Part shown: one piece after another, positions 9,642 to 17,980 of the stretch
How positions within the stretch are numbered: the first letter of the stretch is position 1
How the letters are laid out: every line of letters begins with the position of its first letter
Assembly: GCF_007874125.1 (NCBI RefSeq)
Contig: NZ_CP040128.1
Location: forward strand, 2,852,001 to 2,916,000
From: Noviherbaspirillum sp. UKPF54
GTDB lineage: Bacteria > Pseudomonadota > Gammaproteobacteria > Burkholderiales > Burkholderiaceae_D
Direction of reading: 5' to 3'
Length of the DNA: 64,000 bases
The notes under the pieces: generated by a model
The model's input: the letters and a program-made list of their open reading frames with translations, nothing else
Database searches by the model: none
What the model was told of the DNA's origin: nothing
Program-made: the position numbers and the translations under genes

Positions 9642-9965
9642 ATGCAAACGTTGACGGCACCGGAACTGGCTCAATGGCTCGCCGATGAATCGCGCGAGCC
9701 GCCGGTGCTGCTCGACGTGCGCGAGCCGTGGGAATTCCAGACCTGCCGCATCGAAGGATCGCTGACTATCCCGATGCATTCCATCCCGGAGCGCATGCAG
9801 GAGCTGGAGGAAGATGCGCCCATCGTGTGCATCTGTCATCACGGCGCGCGCAGCATGTCGGTGGCCGCCTTCCTGGAACGGAACGGCTTCACCAATGTGA
9901 CCAACCTGACTGGCGGCGTCCATGCCTGGGCGCTGCAAGTGGACAGTTCGATGCCGACCTATTAA
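9642..9965 (+). CDS. Single-domain rhodanese-like sulfurtransferase
   Basis: 107-residue cytoplasmic rhodanese-fold protein of the GlpE/PspE size class. The domain starts with LLDVREPWEF and has the active-site loop CHHGARS with the catalytic cysteine at residue 65. This CxxGxRS loop is typical of sulfur-transferring rhodaneses. It sits 10 bases after pcm and 33 bases before tolC in the same direction, so the three are probably cotranscribed. The in vivo sulfur donor and acceptor are not evident. Confidence 0.92.
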   Translation: MQTLTAPELAQWLADESREPPVLLDVREPWEFQTCRIEGSLTIPMHSIPERMQELEEDAPIVCICHHGARSMSVAAFLERNGFTNVTNLTGGVHAWALQVDSSMPTY

Positions 9966-9998
9966 CTCTTTCAAACAACACTCCAACGGAGAAACCTG

Positions 9999-11312
9999 AT
10001 GCGGAAATCCCTTGTCGCCACGCTAATCGCCGGCACCTTCCTGACGCTGAACGCACATGCAACCGATCTGTTGCAGGTGTACCAGGAAGCTCTCGCCAAC
10101 GACGCGCAGTATGCCAGCGCGCGCGCGGCGCTGGCTGCCGGTCAGGAAAAGACGACGCAGGGACGTGCCGGACTGTTGCCGACGGTGGGCGTGACCGGCA
10201 GCTATGGCCGCAGCGGAACGGATATCGACAGCAGCCTGGGGACCGCGCACAGCAATTTCACCAGTAATGGCTATACGCTGGCGCTGTCGCAACCGCTGTT
10301 TCGAGTCGCCAACTGGGAGAACTACCAGCAGGGCAAGCTGCTGACGGCGGTCAGCGAGGCGCAGTTCGGGCAGGTGCAGCAGGACCTGATCGTGCGCGTG
10401 TCACAAGCCTATTTCGACGTGCTGGCTGCGCAGGACGCGCTGGCGTCGGTGCAGGCGCAGAAGACCGCGATCACCGAACAGCTGGCGGCAGCCAAGCGCA
10501 ATTTCGAAGTCGGCACCGCGACCATCACGGACACCCATGAGGCGCAGGCGCGCTTCGACCTGGCCGTGGCGCAGGAAATCGCGGCGCAGAACGATCTGCA
10601 GATCAAGCGCACCACGCTGCAGCAGATCATCGGAAAACCGGCGGGCGACCTCGCGCCGCTGCCGGCCGGCGTCAAGCTGAATTCCCCGGAACCGGCAACC
10701 ATCGACCAGTGGGTCGAAAGCGCGGAACGGCAGAATTACGGCGTGGTCGGACAGCAGCTCGCGCTCGAAATCGCACAGCGCGACATCAAGCGCAATCGCG
10801 CAGGTCATTATCCGACGCTCGACCTCGTCGCCAGCCGCAATCACAGCAATCCCGCCTCCGTCAGCCTGCAGAACTCCACCGCCACCACCAATACGGTCGG
10901 CGTTCAATGGGCAATTCCGATTTTCTCGGGATTCGCAGTCGACAGCAAGGTACGCGAATCGATCGCTCTGGAAGACAAGGCGCGCGCCGACCTGGAAAAC
11001 GCGCGCCGCGTCGCCGCACTGGGTGCACGCCAGGCTTTCCTCGGCGTGAACGCGGGACTGGCGCAGGTGAAGGCGCTGGAAGCGGCGGAAGTCTCCAGCA
11101 AATCGGCCCTCGAATCGAACCGTCTCGGGTACCAGGTCGGCGTGCGCATCAACATCGATGTTCTCAACGCGCAGCAGCAGTTGTATTCGACCCAGCGCGA
11201 CTTGTCGAAAGCACGTTACGACACCATCGTCAACGGCCTGCGCCTCAAATCCGCGGCCGGCTCGCTGGCCGAAAACGACCTGATTCAGATCAATTCACTA
11301 CTGAAGCACTAA
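9999..11312 (+). CDS. tolC: TolC-family outer-membrane channel protein
   Basis: 437-residue outer-membrane factor with a cleavable signal peptide (residues 1-22, cleavage near NAHA-TDLL) and two repeats of the coiled-coil/beta-barrel fold; PLFRVANWENYQQGKLL and PIFSGFAVDSKV are the equivalent strand regions. Trimers of this family form the exit duct for type I secretion and tripartite efflux. It lacks a lipobox, unlike the NodT/OprM-type protein at 27863, so it belongs to the TolC branch. It may serve the nearby MacAB-like and RND systems that have no dedicated channel. GGAG lies upstream of the ATG, and a hairpin follows the stop. Confidence 0.93.
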   Translation: MRKSLVATLIAGTFLTLNAHATDLLQVYQEALANDAQYASARAALAAGQEKTTQGRAGLLPTVGVTGSYGRSGTDIDSSLGTAHSNFTSNGYTLALSQPLFRVANWENYQQGKLLTAVSEAQFGQVQQDLIVRVSQAYFDVLAAQDALASVQAQKTAITEQLAAAKRNFEVGTATITDTHEAQARFDLAVAQEIAAQNDLQIKRTTLQQIIGKPAGDLAPLPAGVKLNSPEPATIDQWVESAERQNYGVVGQQLALEIAQRDIKRNRAGHYPTLDLVASRNHSNPASVSLQNSTATTNTVGVQWAIPIFSGFAVDSKVRESIALEDKARADLENARRVAALGARQAFLGVNAGLAQVKALEAAEVSSKSALESNRLGYQVGVRINIDVLNAQQQLYSTQRDLSKARYDTIVNGLRLKSAAGSLAENDLIQINSLLKH

Positions 11313-11320
11313 GCAGACGC

Positions 11321-11341
11321 GGGCGGCTTGACGTGCCGCCC
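11321..11341 (+). terminator. Hairpin downstream of tolC
   Basis: GGGCGGC (11321-11327) and GCCGCCC (11335-11341) form a perfect 7-base GC-rich stem with a 7-base loop, 8 bases after the tolC stop. The tail CTCTTCC is only partly T-rich, so it is a plausible but not textbook intrinsic terminator. Confidence 0.5.
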
Positions 11342-11482
11342 TCTTCCATCCCCCCGCTTCCCCTGCCGCCGTCTTTTCGCTGAAAATCAGCCTAATTCCA
11401 CTCCGCCCGGCGGCATTCCCTCTGTATCCCATCAAAAATCGGCACCGCTCCAAGCGCAGCATGCCCGCATTCCCATCCCATC

Positions 11483-11503
11483 ATCGGGAATATACATCCC
11501 GAT
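11483..11503. promoter_or_regulatory. Perfect 7-base inverted repeat upstream of the chemoreceptor gene
   Basis: ATCGGGA (11483-11489) and TCCCGAT (11497-11503) are exact inverted copies around the AT-rich 7-base centre ATATACA. It lies in the 369-base region between tolC and the chemoreceptor (ATG at 11682), which otherwise shows no gene. The geometry fits a dimeric regulator site. CCCGATAA overlapping its right arm resembles the -10 of flagellar sigma-28 promoters, but no TAAA-type -35 is seen at the right distance. Confidence 0.4.
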
Positions 11504-11681
11504 AACAGGAATTCATTTCCCATTTTTGGAAGCGCCGGCCTTGCCGGATTGCATCTCGTTTCCATCCCACGCGCATTTCCGGCCCGCGCAAAAGATGTAT
11601 TGCGCTGGCTTGTTAATTGCTGATCAGCCCGGCATCCCATTAGAAGACCGAAAATCAGCAGCCCCACGGAGGAAGTACCCC

Positions 11682-13265
11682 ATGCGCAAGAACCTGCCGG
11701 TTACCGGCGCCGAATACATATTGAAAGACTCGGAAACGATCGTTTCGAAGACCGACCTGAAAGGCAAGATCACCTACGTCAACCGCGACTTCATCGACAT
11801 CAGCGGCTTCTCGGAAGAGGAGCTGCTGGGGGCACCGCAAAACATCGTGCGCCATCCCGACATGCCGCCGCAGGCATTCGAGGACTTCTGGCGCACGCTC
11901 AAGAGCGGCAAGGCATGGACCGGCCTGGTGAAAAACCGCTGCAAGAACGGCGATCACTACTGGGTCGAAGCGAACGCCGCACCTATCATCGAAAACGGCA
12001 AGGTGACCGGTTACACGTCGATCCGCATCAAGCCCTCGCGCGAACAGGTGGAGGCGGCCGAAGCCGCTTACCGCACCATCAATGCCGGCGACAAGACGCT
12101 GGAAATCCGCGAGGGCATGGCGGTGCGCCGTTCGCCCCTGGACAGACTGAACATCGCGCACAAGCTCTCCCTCAAACGCAAGATGGGCATGGCGTTCGGC
12201 ATCCTGGCGCTGCTGTTTGCCGCCAACGGCGCTGCCGCCATGGGACTGGCCAACGGTACGACGGCGCTGGCGACAGCGGGAGCCGGCCTGCTGCTGGCGA
12301 TCCTGTTCAACACCATGCTTCACAGCAACATCGTCGCTCCGCTGGAGCGCGCCCGGCGCGACATCGAACGCATGAGTATGGGCGACCTGTCGTGCAAGAT
12401 CGAATCCGCGGGAGACAACGAGATTTCCCGGCTCCTCCAGTCGATCCGCATCCTGCAAACCAACGTGAAACTTCTGGTCGGCCAGATCAAGGAAGCGACC
12501 GACCTAGTCAACCGCGGATCGCGCGAAATCGCGACCGGCAACGCCGACCTGTCGGCGCGCACCGAATCGCAGGCCAGTTCGCTGGAAGAGACAGCCTCGT
12601 CCATGGAGGAATTGACCAGCACGATCCAGCAGAATGCACAAAGCGCGCAGGAGGCGAACAAGCTGGCCGAGTCGGCCTCCGGCATCGCCGCCAGGGGAGG
12701 CGCTGCGGTCGGGCAGGTGATCGAAACGATGGGCGCGATCAAGGACAGTTCGCGCAAGATCGCCGATATCATTTCGGTCATCGACGGAATCGCCTTCCAG
12801 ACCAATATCCTGGCGCTCAATGCCGCGGTGGAAGCCGCGCGCGCAGGCGAAGAGGGGCGCGGTTTCGCGGTAGTCGCGTCGGAAGTGCGCACGCTGGCGC
12901 AACGATCGGCCGTGGCCGCCGGGGAAATCAAGACCCTGATCGTCGACTCGGTCGAACAGGTGGAAGCCGGCAGCGACCTTGTCGATCGGGCCGGCAACAC
13001 CATGGAAGAGGTCGTCGCATCGATCACGCAGCTGGCCGAGATCATGAATCACATCACGTTGGCCAGCCGCGAACAGCGTGCCGGCATCGAACAGATGAAC
13101 CAGGCGATCACGGAAATGGACGCCATCACGCAGCAGAATGCCGCTTTGGTCGAGCAGTCCGCTGCCGCGGCGGAATCGCTGCAGGAGCAAGCGGAGAAAC
13201 AATGGCACCTGGTCGGCGCGTTCAAGCTGGCCGCGGCAGAACGCTCTGCGAGATTGCTGCACTAA
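11682..13265 (+). CDS. PAS-containing methyl-accepting chemotaxis protein (Aer-like)
   Basis: 527-residue chemoreceptor starting at the ATG at 11682, which has GGAGG about 10 bases upstream. Domains: an Aer-type PAS sensor (about 10-125; DLKGKITYVNRDFIDISGFSE and NGDHYWVEANAAPI), two short membrane helices around residues 168-212 with almost no periplasmic loop, a HAMP-like region (about 212-265), and a cytoplasmic signalling domain whose hairpin tip contains IDGIAFQTNILALNAAVEAA. A cytoplasmic PAS with hairpin membrane anchor is the layout of the redox/energy taxis receptor Aer, where PAS binds FAD; FAD binding here is inferred. No CheR-docking pentapeptide is seen at the C-terminus. Converges on the RND operon at 13308. 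Confidence 0.92.
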   Translation: MRKNLPVTGAEYILKDSETIVSKTDLKGKITYVNRDFIDISGFSEEELLGAPQNIVRHPDMPPQAFEDFWRTLKSGKAWTGLVKNRCKNGDHYWVEANAAPIIENGKVTGYTSIRIKPSREQVEAAEAAYRTINAGDKTLEIREGMAVRRSPLDRLNIAHKLSLKRKMGMAFGILALLFAANGAAAMGLANGTTALATAGAGLLLAILFNTMLHSNIVAPLERARRDIERMSMGDLSCKIESAGDNEISRLLQSIRILQTNVKLLVGQIKEATDLVNRGSREIATGNADLSARTESQASSLEETASSMEELTSTIQQNAQSAQEANKLAESASGIAARGGAAVGQVIETMGAIKDSSRKIADIISVIDGIAFQTNILALNAAVEAARAGEEGRGFAVVASEVRTLAQRSAVAAGEIKTLIVDSVEQVEAGSDLVDRAGNTMEEVVASITQLAEIMNHITLASREQRAGIEQMNQAITEMDAITQQNAALVEQSAAAAESLQEQAEKQWHLVGAFKLAAAERSARLLH

Positions 13266-13307
13266 ACGGTGCCACCGCTATACACCCATCGCATACCAGC
13301 CGGCTCC

Positions 13308-16300
13308 CTATTCCGGCTGCGTGGCCGGCGGGCGGCCATCGGCCGCCCCGGATTCCTGCTCGCGCCGGAACGGCATCTTGCGCTCGCTGATGCGCTGTAG
13401 CACGACATAGAAAACGGGAATGACGAAAATCCCGAGCATGGTGGCAAACAGCATGCCGAACACGACAGTCGTGCCGATCGATTTCCGGGCCCCGGCCCCG
13501 GCTCCTGTCGCGATCGCCAGCGGCAGCGTGCCGAGGATGAAGGCGAACGAAGTCATCAGGATCGGGCGCAAGCGCAATTGCGCCGCCTGCCGCGCCGATT
13601 CGACGATCGCCGTGCCGCGCTCGCGCGCAAGCTTGGCGAACTCGACGATCAGGATCGCGTTCTTCGCCGCCAGGCCGATCAGCATGATGAGGCCGATCTG
13701 GGTGTACACGTTATTGACTTCGTTGCGCAGCAACAGGCCGACAAATGCGCCCAGCACTCCGAACGGAATCACCAGCAAAATCGCGACCGGCATCGCCCAG
13801 CTCTCGTACAGCGCCGCCAGCACGAGAAAGACGAACATCAGCGACAGCGCGAAGATGTAGGCTGTCTGGCCGCCGGTCTTCAGTTCCTGGTAGGTCGAGC
13901 CGGTCCATTCGTAGCCGAAGCCGGCCGGCAGCGTGGCGGCGGCGACTTCCTGCATCGCCTGCGCCGCCTGGCCGGAGCTGTAGCCGGGCGCAGTCGCGCC
14001 GGTGATGGTGGCGGCACGATAGATGTTGTAACGCTCGTAGAATTCCGGACCGCTGATCGATTTGGGGCGCAGCACCGCGGACAGCGGAATCATGTCGCCA
14101 TTGGTGTTGCGCACGTAATAACGGTTGACGTCGTCCGGGCTGGCGCGCGCGCCCGCCTCGGCCTGCATCTGCACCCGGAAGGTGCGGCCGTACAGGTTGA
14201 AGTCGTTGATGTAATAGCTGCCCATCAGCGCCTGCAGCGTGAAGAACACGTCCGTCAGCGCGATGCCGTAGGTCTTGACCTTCTCGCGGTCCACCTCGTA
14301 CTCGATCTGCGGCGTGCGGTCGTCGTAGTTTGGAAACACGAAGCCGATTTCGGGCCGCTTGTGCGCGGCGGCCACGACCTCCTGCAAGACCTGGCCAAAC
14401 CGCTTCGGGTCGCCGCCGGTCCGGTCCTGCAGGATGAAGTCGAAGCCGCCGGTGGTGCCGAGGCCGCGTATCGGCGGCGGATTCAGCACCAGCGCCCGTG
14501 CTTCCGTGATTTCCGAGTTCAGGCGCCTGAGCAACGTACCCACGATCGCATCCGCGCTTTCGTTCGCCCCCTTGCGCTCATCCCACGGCTTGAGCCGGAT
14601 GAAGCTGGTCGAATTGTACGAGGTGGTCAGGCCGGTCAGCAGATTGAAGCCGGACAGCGATGCAACGCCATCCACGCCCGGCGTTTCCCTTGCAATGCGG
14701 GTCAATTGCGCGACTGCCGCATTGGTGCGCTCGAGCGACGCGCCGTTCGGCAGCTGCATCACCGCGAACACGTAGCCCTGGTCCTCCGTCGGCACCAGGC
14801 CGGTCGGCCGGTTCTTGATCAGCAGGTACAGTGCGGCGATGATGACGATGAACGTCAGCATCACCAGCACGGCGTGGCGCACCAGCGTCACCACGGTCGC
14901 GCTGTAGCGGTTGGAAGAAGCATCGAACAGCCGGTTGAAGCGGTCGAAGAAGCGGCCCAGGAGACCGTGCGGCCGTTCATGCGCGGCGGGACGCAGCAGC
15001 AATGCGCACAAGGCCGGCGTCAGCGTCAGCGCGACGATCGCCGACAGAATCACCGAGATGGCCAGCGTCAATGCGAACTGCCGGTAAAGCTGCCCGGTCA
15101 GGCCACCGAGGAAAGCCACCGGAATGAACACCGCGGCGAGCACCAGCGCAATCGCGATCACCGGGCCGCCCACGTCGGCGATCGCGGCCTTGGTTGCCTC
15201 CTTGGGGGAAGGATGCTCGGTATCGAGCCGGTGCTGCACCGCTTCCACCACCACGATCGCATCGTCAACCACGATGCCGATCGCCAGCACCAGGCCGAAC
15301 AGAGTCAGCGTATTGATGGAGAAGCCCAACGCGGAGAAAGCGGCGAAGGTGCCGATCAGGGACACTGGGATCGCCAGCATCGGGATGATGGTGGCGCGCC
15401 ATGTCTGCAGGAACAGGAAGACGACGATCAGCACCAGCACGAACGCGATGCCGAGCGTGATCAGCACGTCCTTCAATGACTCGGTGACGAAAGGCGTGGT
15501 GCTGTAGGGGATCGAATACACCATCCCCTGCGGGAAGCGCTTGGCCGCGTCGTCCATAGTGATCTTGACCTGCCTGGCGACGTCGAGCGCATTGGCGTCG
15601 GGCTGCAGGAAGATGCCGATGAAGACGCCCGCGATGCCGTTTTCCTGCACGCCGATGCTGTAGTCGGCGCCGCCCAGTTCGATGCGTGCGATATCCTTCA
15701 GGTACACGATCTGGCCGTTGGCGCCGGCACGCACGATCATGTTTTCGTATTGCGCCGGGTCCGACAGCCGCCCCGCGATGGTGGCCGAATACTGCATCTG
15801 CTGTCCTGCGGGAACCGGCGGCACGCCGATGCGGCCGGCTGGCGCCACCACGTTCTGCTCCTGGATCACGTTGCGGACATCGCCCGCGGTCACGCCCAGG
15901 CGCGCCATCTTGTCCGGATCGAGCCAGATGCGCATGCTGTAGTCGCGCGCGCCGAAGATGCGCACGAAACCGACGCCGGGAATGCGCGACAGCGTGTCCT
16001 GCAGGTTCAGCAACGCGTAGTTGCTCATGAACGTGGTATCGAAGCGCCCGTCGGGCGACGTCAGCGCCAGCACTTCGAGGAAGTCGGTCGATTGCTTGCG
16101 GATGGTGATGCCTTGCCGAATCACGTCCGCCGGCAGCGTGCTCTGCGCAATGGCTACGCGGTTTTGCACGTCGACCGCATCGAGATCCTGGTTGGTGCCG
16201 ATGTCGAACGTCACGGTCAGGCTGTATGACCCGTCATTGGCGCTCTTCGAGTCCATGTAGATCATGCCCTTGGCGCCATTGACCTGTTGCTCGATCGGCG

Positions 16301-16487
16301 CGGCGATCGATTGCGTGACGACGTTGGCATTCGCGCCCGGGAAACTCGTGCTTACCTGCACCTGCGGCGGCACGATTTGCGGATACTGGGAAATGGGCAA
16401 ACCAAAGGCGGCCAACGCACCCGCCAGCGTGATGATCAGCGAGACGACGGTCGAAAAGACGGGGCGATCGATGAAAAAATTAAACAT
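13308..16487 (-). CDS. RND-family multidrug efflux pump (HAE1 type)
   Basis: 1059-residue AcrB/MexB-class inner-membrane pump. The N-terminus FNFFIDRPVFSTVVSLIITLAG, TM4 aspartates 408/409 (GIVVDDAIVVVE) and TM10 AAKNAILIVEFAK show an intact proton relay. The periplasmic region includes the typical segment PPQVQVSTSFPGANANVV. It follows its adaptor gene by 90 bases on the same strand and forms a two-gene efflux operon without regulator or outer-membrane factor. The C-terminus ends in a charged tail after residue 1035. It is paralogous to the pump at 24718-27870. Substrates are not deducible. Confidence 0.95.
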   Translation of the reverse strand: MFNFFIDRPVFSTVVSLIITLAGALAAFGLPISQYPQIVPPQVQVSTSFPGANANVVTQSIAAPIEQQVNGAKGMIYMDSKSANDGSYSLTVTFDIGTNQDLDAVDVQNRVAIAQSTLPADVIRQGITIRKQSTDFLEVLALTSPDGRFDTTFMSNYALLNLQDTLSRIPGVGFVRIFGARDYSMRIWLDPDKMARLGVTAGDVRNVIQEQNVVAPAGRIGVPPVPAGQQMQYSATIAGRLSDPAQYENMIVRAGANGQIVYLKDIARIELGGADYSIGVQENGIAGVFIGIFLQPDANALDVARQVKITMDDAAKRFPQGMVYSIPYSTTPFVTESLKDVLITLGIAFVLVLIVVFLFLQTWRATIIPMLAIPVSLIGTFAAFSALGFSINTLTLFGLVLAIGIVVDDAIVVVEAVQHRLDTEHPSPKEATKAAIADVGGPVIAIALVLAAVFIPVAFLGGLTGQLYRQFALTLAISVILSAIVALTLTPALCALLLRPAAHERPHGLLGRFFDRFNRLFDASSNRYSATVVTLVRHAVLVMLTFIVIIAALYLLIKNRPTGLVPTEDQGYVFAVMQLPNGASLERTNAAVAQLTRIARETPGVDGVASLSGFNLLTGLTTSYNSTSFIRLKPWDERKGANESADAIVGTLLRRLNSEITEARALVLNPPPIRGLGTTGGFDFILQDRTGGDPKRFGQVLQEVVAAAHKRPEIGFVFPNYDDRTPQIEYEVDREKVKTYGIALTDVFFTLQALMGSYYINDFNLYGRTFRVQMQAEAGARASPDDVNRYYVRNTNGDMIPLSAVLRPKSISGPEFYERYNIYRAATITGATAPGYSSGQAAQAMQEVAAATLPAGFGYEWTGSTYQELKTGGQTAYIFALSLMFVFLVLAALYESWAMPVAILLVIPFGVLGAFVGLLLRNEVNNVYTQIGLIMLIGLAAKNAILIVEFAKLARERGTAIVESARQAAQLRLRPILMTSFAFILGTLPLAIATGAGAGARKSIGTTVVFGMLFATMLGIFVIPVFYVVLQRISERKMPFRREQESGAADGRPPATQPE

Positions 16488-16577
16488 CTGCGTGTCGCTT
16501 TCGCTTGCTAAAGGCCAGTCGTGACAAGGCCGGGCGCGGGATGTGCCCGGTTTGCGCGGCGAGCGGCAACAGCAACG

Positions 16578-17759
16578 CTAGCGCCCCTGCTTCCCGCCCT
16601 CCTGCGCGCTACCCGGCTGATCGGCCTTCCTCTGCTGCCCGGCCGGCACCGGCTTTACCGTCGCGCCGGGTTGCACCTTGGCGATGCCTTCGACGATGAC
16701 CGTCTCCCCCGGTTTCAGGCCCTGCTCCACCAGCCAGTCGTTGCCGATGCGCTGGTTGGCGACGATATCGCGGCTCATCGCCTTGTTATCCGGCCCGACC
16801 ACATACACCGACCGTTTTCCCTGGATTTCCTGTACCGCCTTCTGCGGCACCAGGATCGCATTCGGGTTGCTCCTGCCCGGCACGATTACGCGCATGAATT
16901 GCCCCGGCCTTAAATCGCCATCGGGGTTGGGCACCACCACCCGGACCGGCAGGGTGCCGTTGCGCGGGTCGACTGCCGCATCGACGAAATTCAGCTTGCC
17001 GCTGTATCGGTAATCACTGCCATCGATCAGCTTGAGCTTGAAATCGGGCGACTTCCTCTCGTCGCGCAGATTGAACTGCTTTTGCAATTCCGCGAGCTTC
17101 TCTTCACTGATCGTGAAGCCGACATAAATCGGGTCCTGCGAGTAGACCGTCGTCAGCAAGGTACTGGAGGCGACCACCAGCCCGCCGGGCTTGATCAGCG
17201 CGCGGCTGATCAAGCCGTCGCGCGGCGAACGGATGGCGGTGTAGTCGAGGTTCAATTGCGCTTGCCGCACCTGGGCTTCGCCCGACAGCACGCTGGCCGC
17301 GTCGGCGCGCTCCTTGGCGATGGCGCCCTCCAGATCCTGCTGGCTGATCGCGCGCGAATCGATCAATTTCCTGAAGCGCGCCAGCGTCTGTTCGGAATTG
17401 AGATGCGACGCCCGCGCCTGTTGCAGATTCGCCTTGGCCTGGGCCAGCGCCGTGCTGTAAGGTTTCTGGTCGATCACGAACAGCAGATCGCCCTTTTTCA
17501 CTGGTGTTCCATCCTTGAACGCCTGCCGCTCCACGATGCCGCCGACGCGCGCACGGATTTCCACCGCTTCCACTGCCTCGGTCTGTGCCGCATAGTCTTG
17601 CGATAAAGTGACCGGCGTTGCGGCAAGCTTGATGACGGACACTTCCGGCGGGGGCGGAGCATGTTGCGCGGCATCCTGTTTTTTTTCACCGCAGGCCGAA
17701 AGTCCGGAAATCAACAAGGAGAACAAGATTAACCGGCAACTCCTGGCGAGCGCGCGCAT
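16578..17759 (-). CDS. RND efflux adaptor lipoprotein (AcrA/MexA family)
   Basis: 393-residue periplasmic adaptor. I choose the ATG at 17759, preceded by GGAG about 12 bases upstream, because it puts a standard lipoprotein signal at the N-terminus: RALARSCRLILFSLLISGLSAC with the lipid-modified cysteine in the LSAC lipobox. A GTG at 17786 would add nine residues. Lipoyl halves, helical hairpin (YSTALAQAKANLQQARASHL), beta-barrel and membrane-proximal domain follow in the usual order. First gene of the two-gene operon with the RND pump. The 194-base region upstream (17787-17980) holds no gene. Confidence 0.93.
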   Translation of the reverse strand: MRALARSCRLILFSLLISGLSACGEKKQDAAQHAPPPPEVSVIKLAATPVTLSQDYAAQTEAVEAVEIRARVGGIVERQAFKDGTPVKKGDLLFVIDQKPYSTALAQAKANLQQARASHLNSEQTLARFRKLIDSRAISQQDLEGAIAKERADAASVLSGEAQVRQAQLNLDYTAIRSPRDGLISRALIKPGGLVVASSTLLTTVYSQDPIYVGFTISEEKLAELQKQFNLRDERKSPDFKLKLIDGSDYRYSGKLNFVDAAVDPRNGTLPVRVVVPNPDGDLRPGQFMRVIVPGRSNPNAILVPQKAVQEIQGKRSVYVVGPDNKAMSRDIVANQRIGNDWLVEQGLKPGETVIVEGIAKVQPGATVKPVPAGQQRKADQPGSAQEGGKQGR

Positions 17760-17980
17760 CACAGGGATCGCTCCGACATGGGCCACGACGTTTTCCTTGT
17801 TCTTGCGGGTGGATTGAGCAATGACTATGGATCCGATGCATGCTTTTCAGAGCCACATCCGCACAGTATTGAACAAAGACCTGTTGAACGGAAAAGCAAA
17901 ACCGATCCCCGCTTGACGCACGTCAGTGCGCCAGCATGATATCGCCGTTGCTGAACGAAATTATTCTTCGACGAACGTTG

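Noticed and set aside
11498..11505. CCCGATAA as a sigma-28 (flagellar) promoter for the chemoreceptor
   Set aside because: No TAAA-like -35 element at the required distance; the match is explained by the right arm of the inverted repeat.
13298..13318. AGCCGG/CCGGCT hairpin between the chemoreceptor and the RND gene as a terminator
   Set aside because: The stem is only 6 bases with a 9-base loop, has no T-run on either strand, and overlaps the end of the RND coding sequence.
13578..15479. 633-codon open frame on plus opposite the second RND pump
   Set aside because: Same reason: antisense to a conserved pump, with His/Arg/Gln-rich shadow composition.
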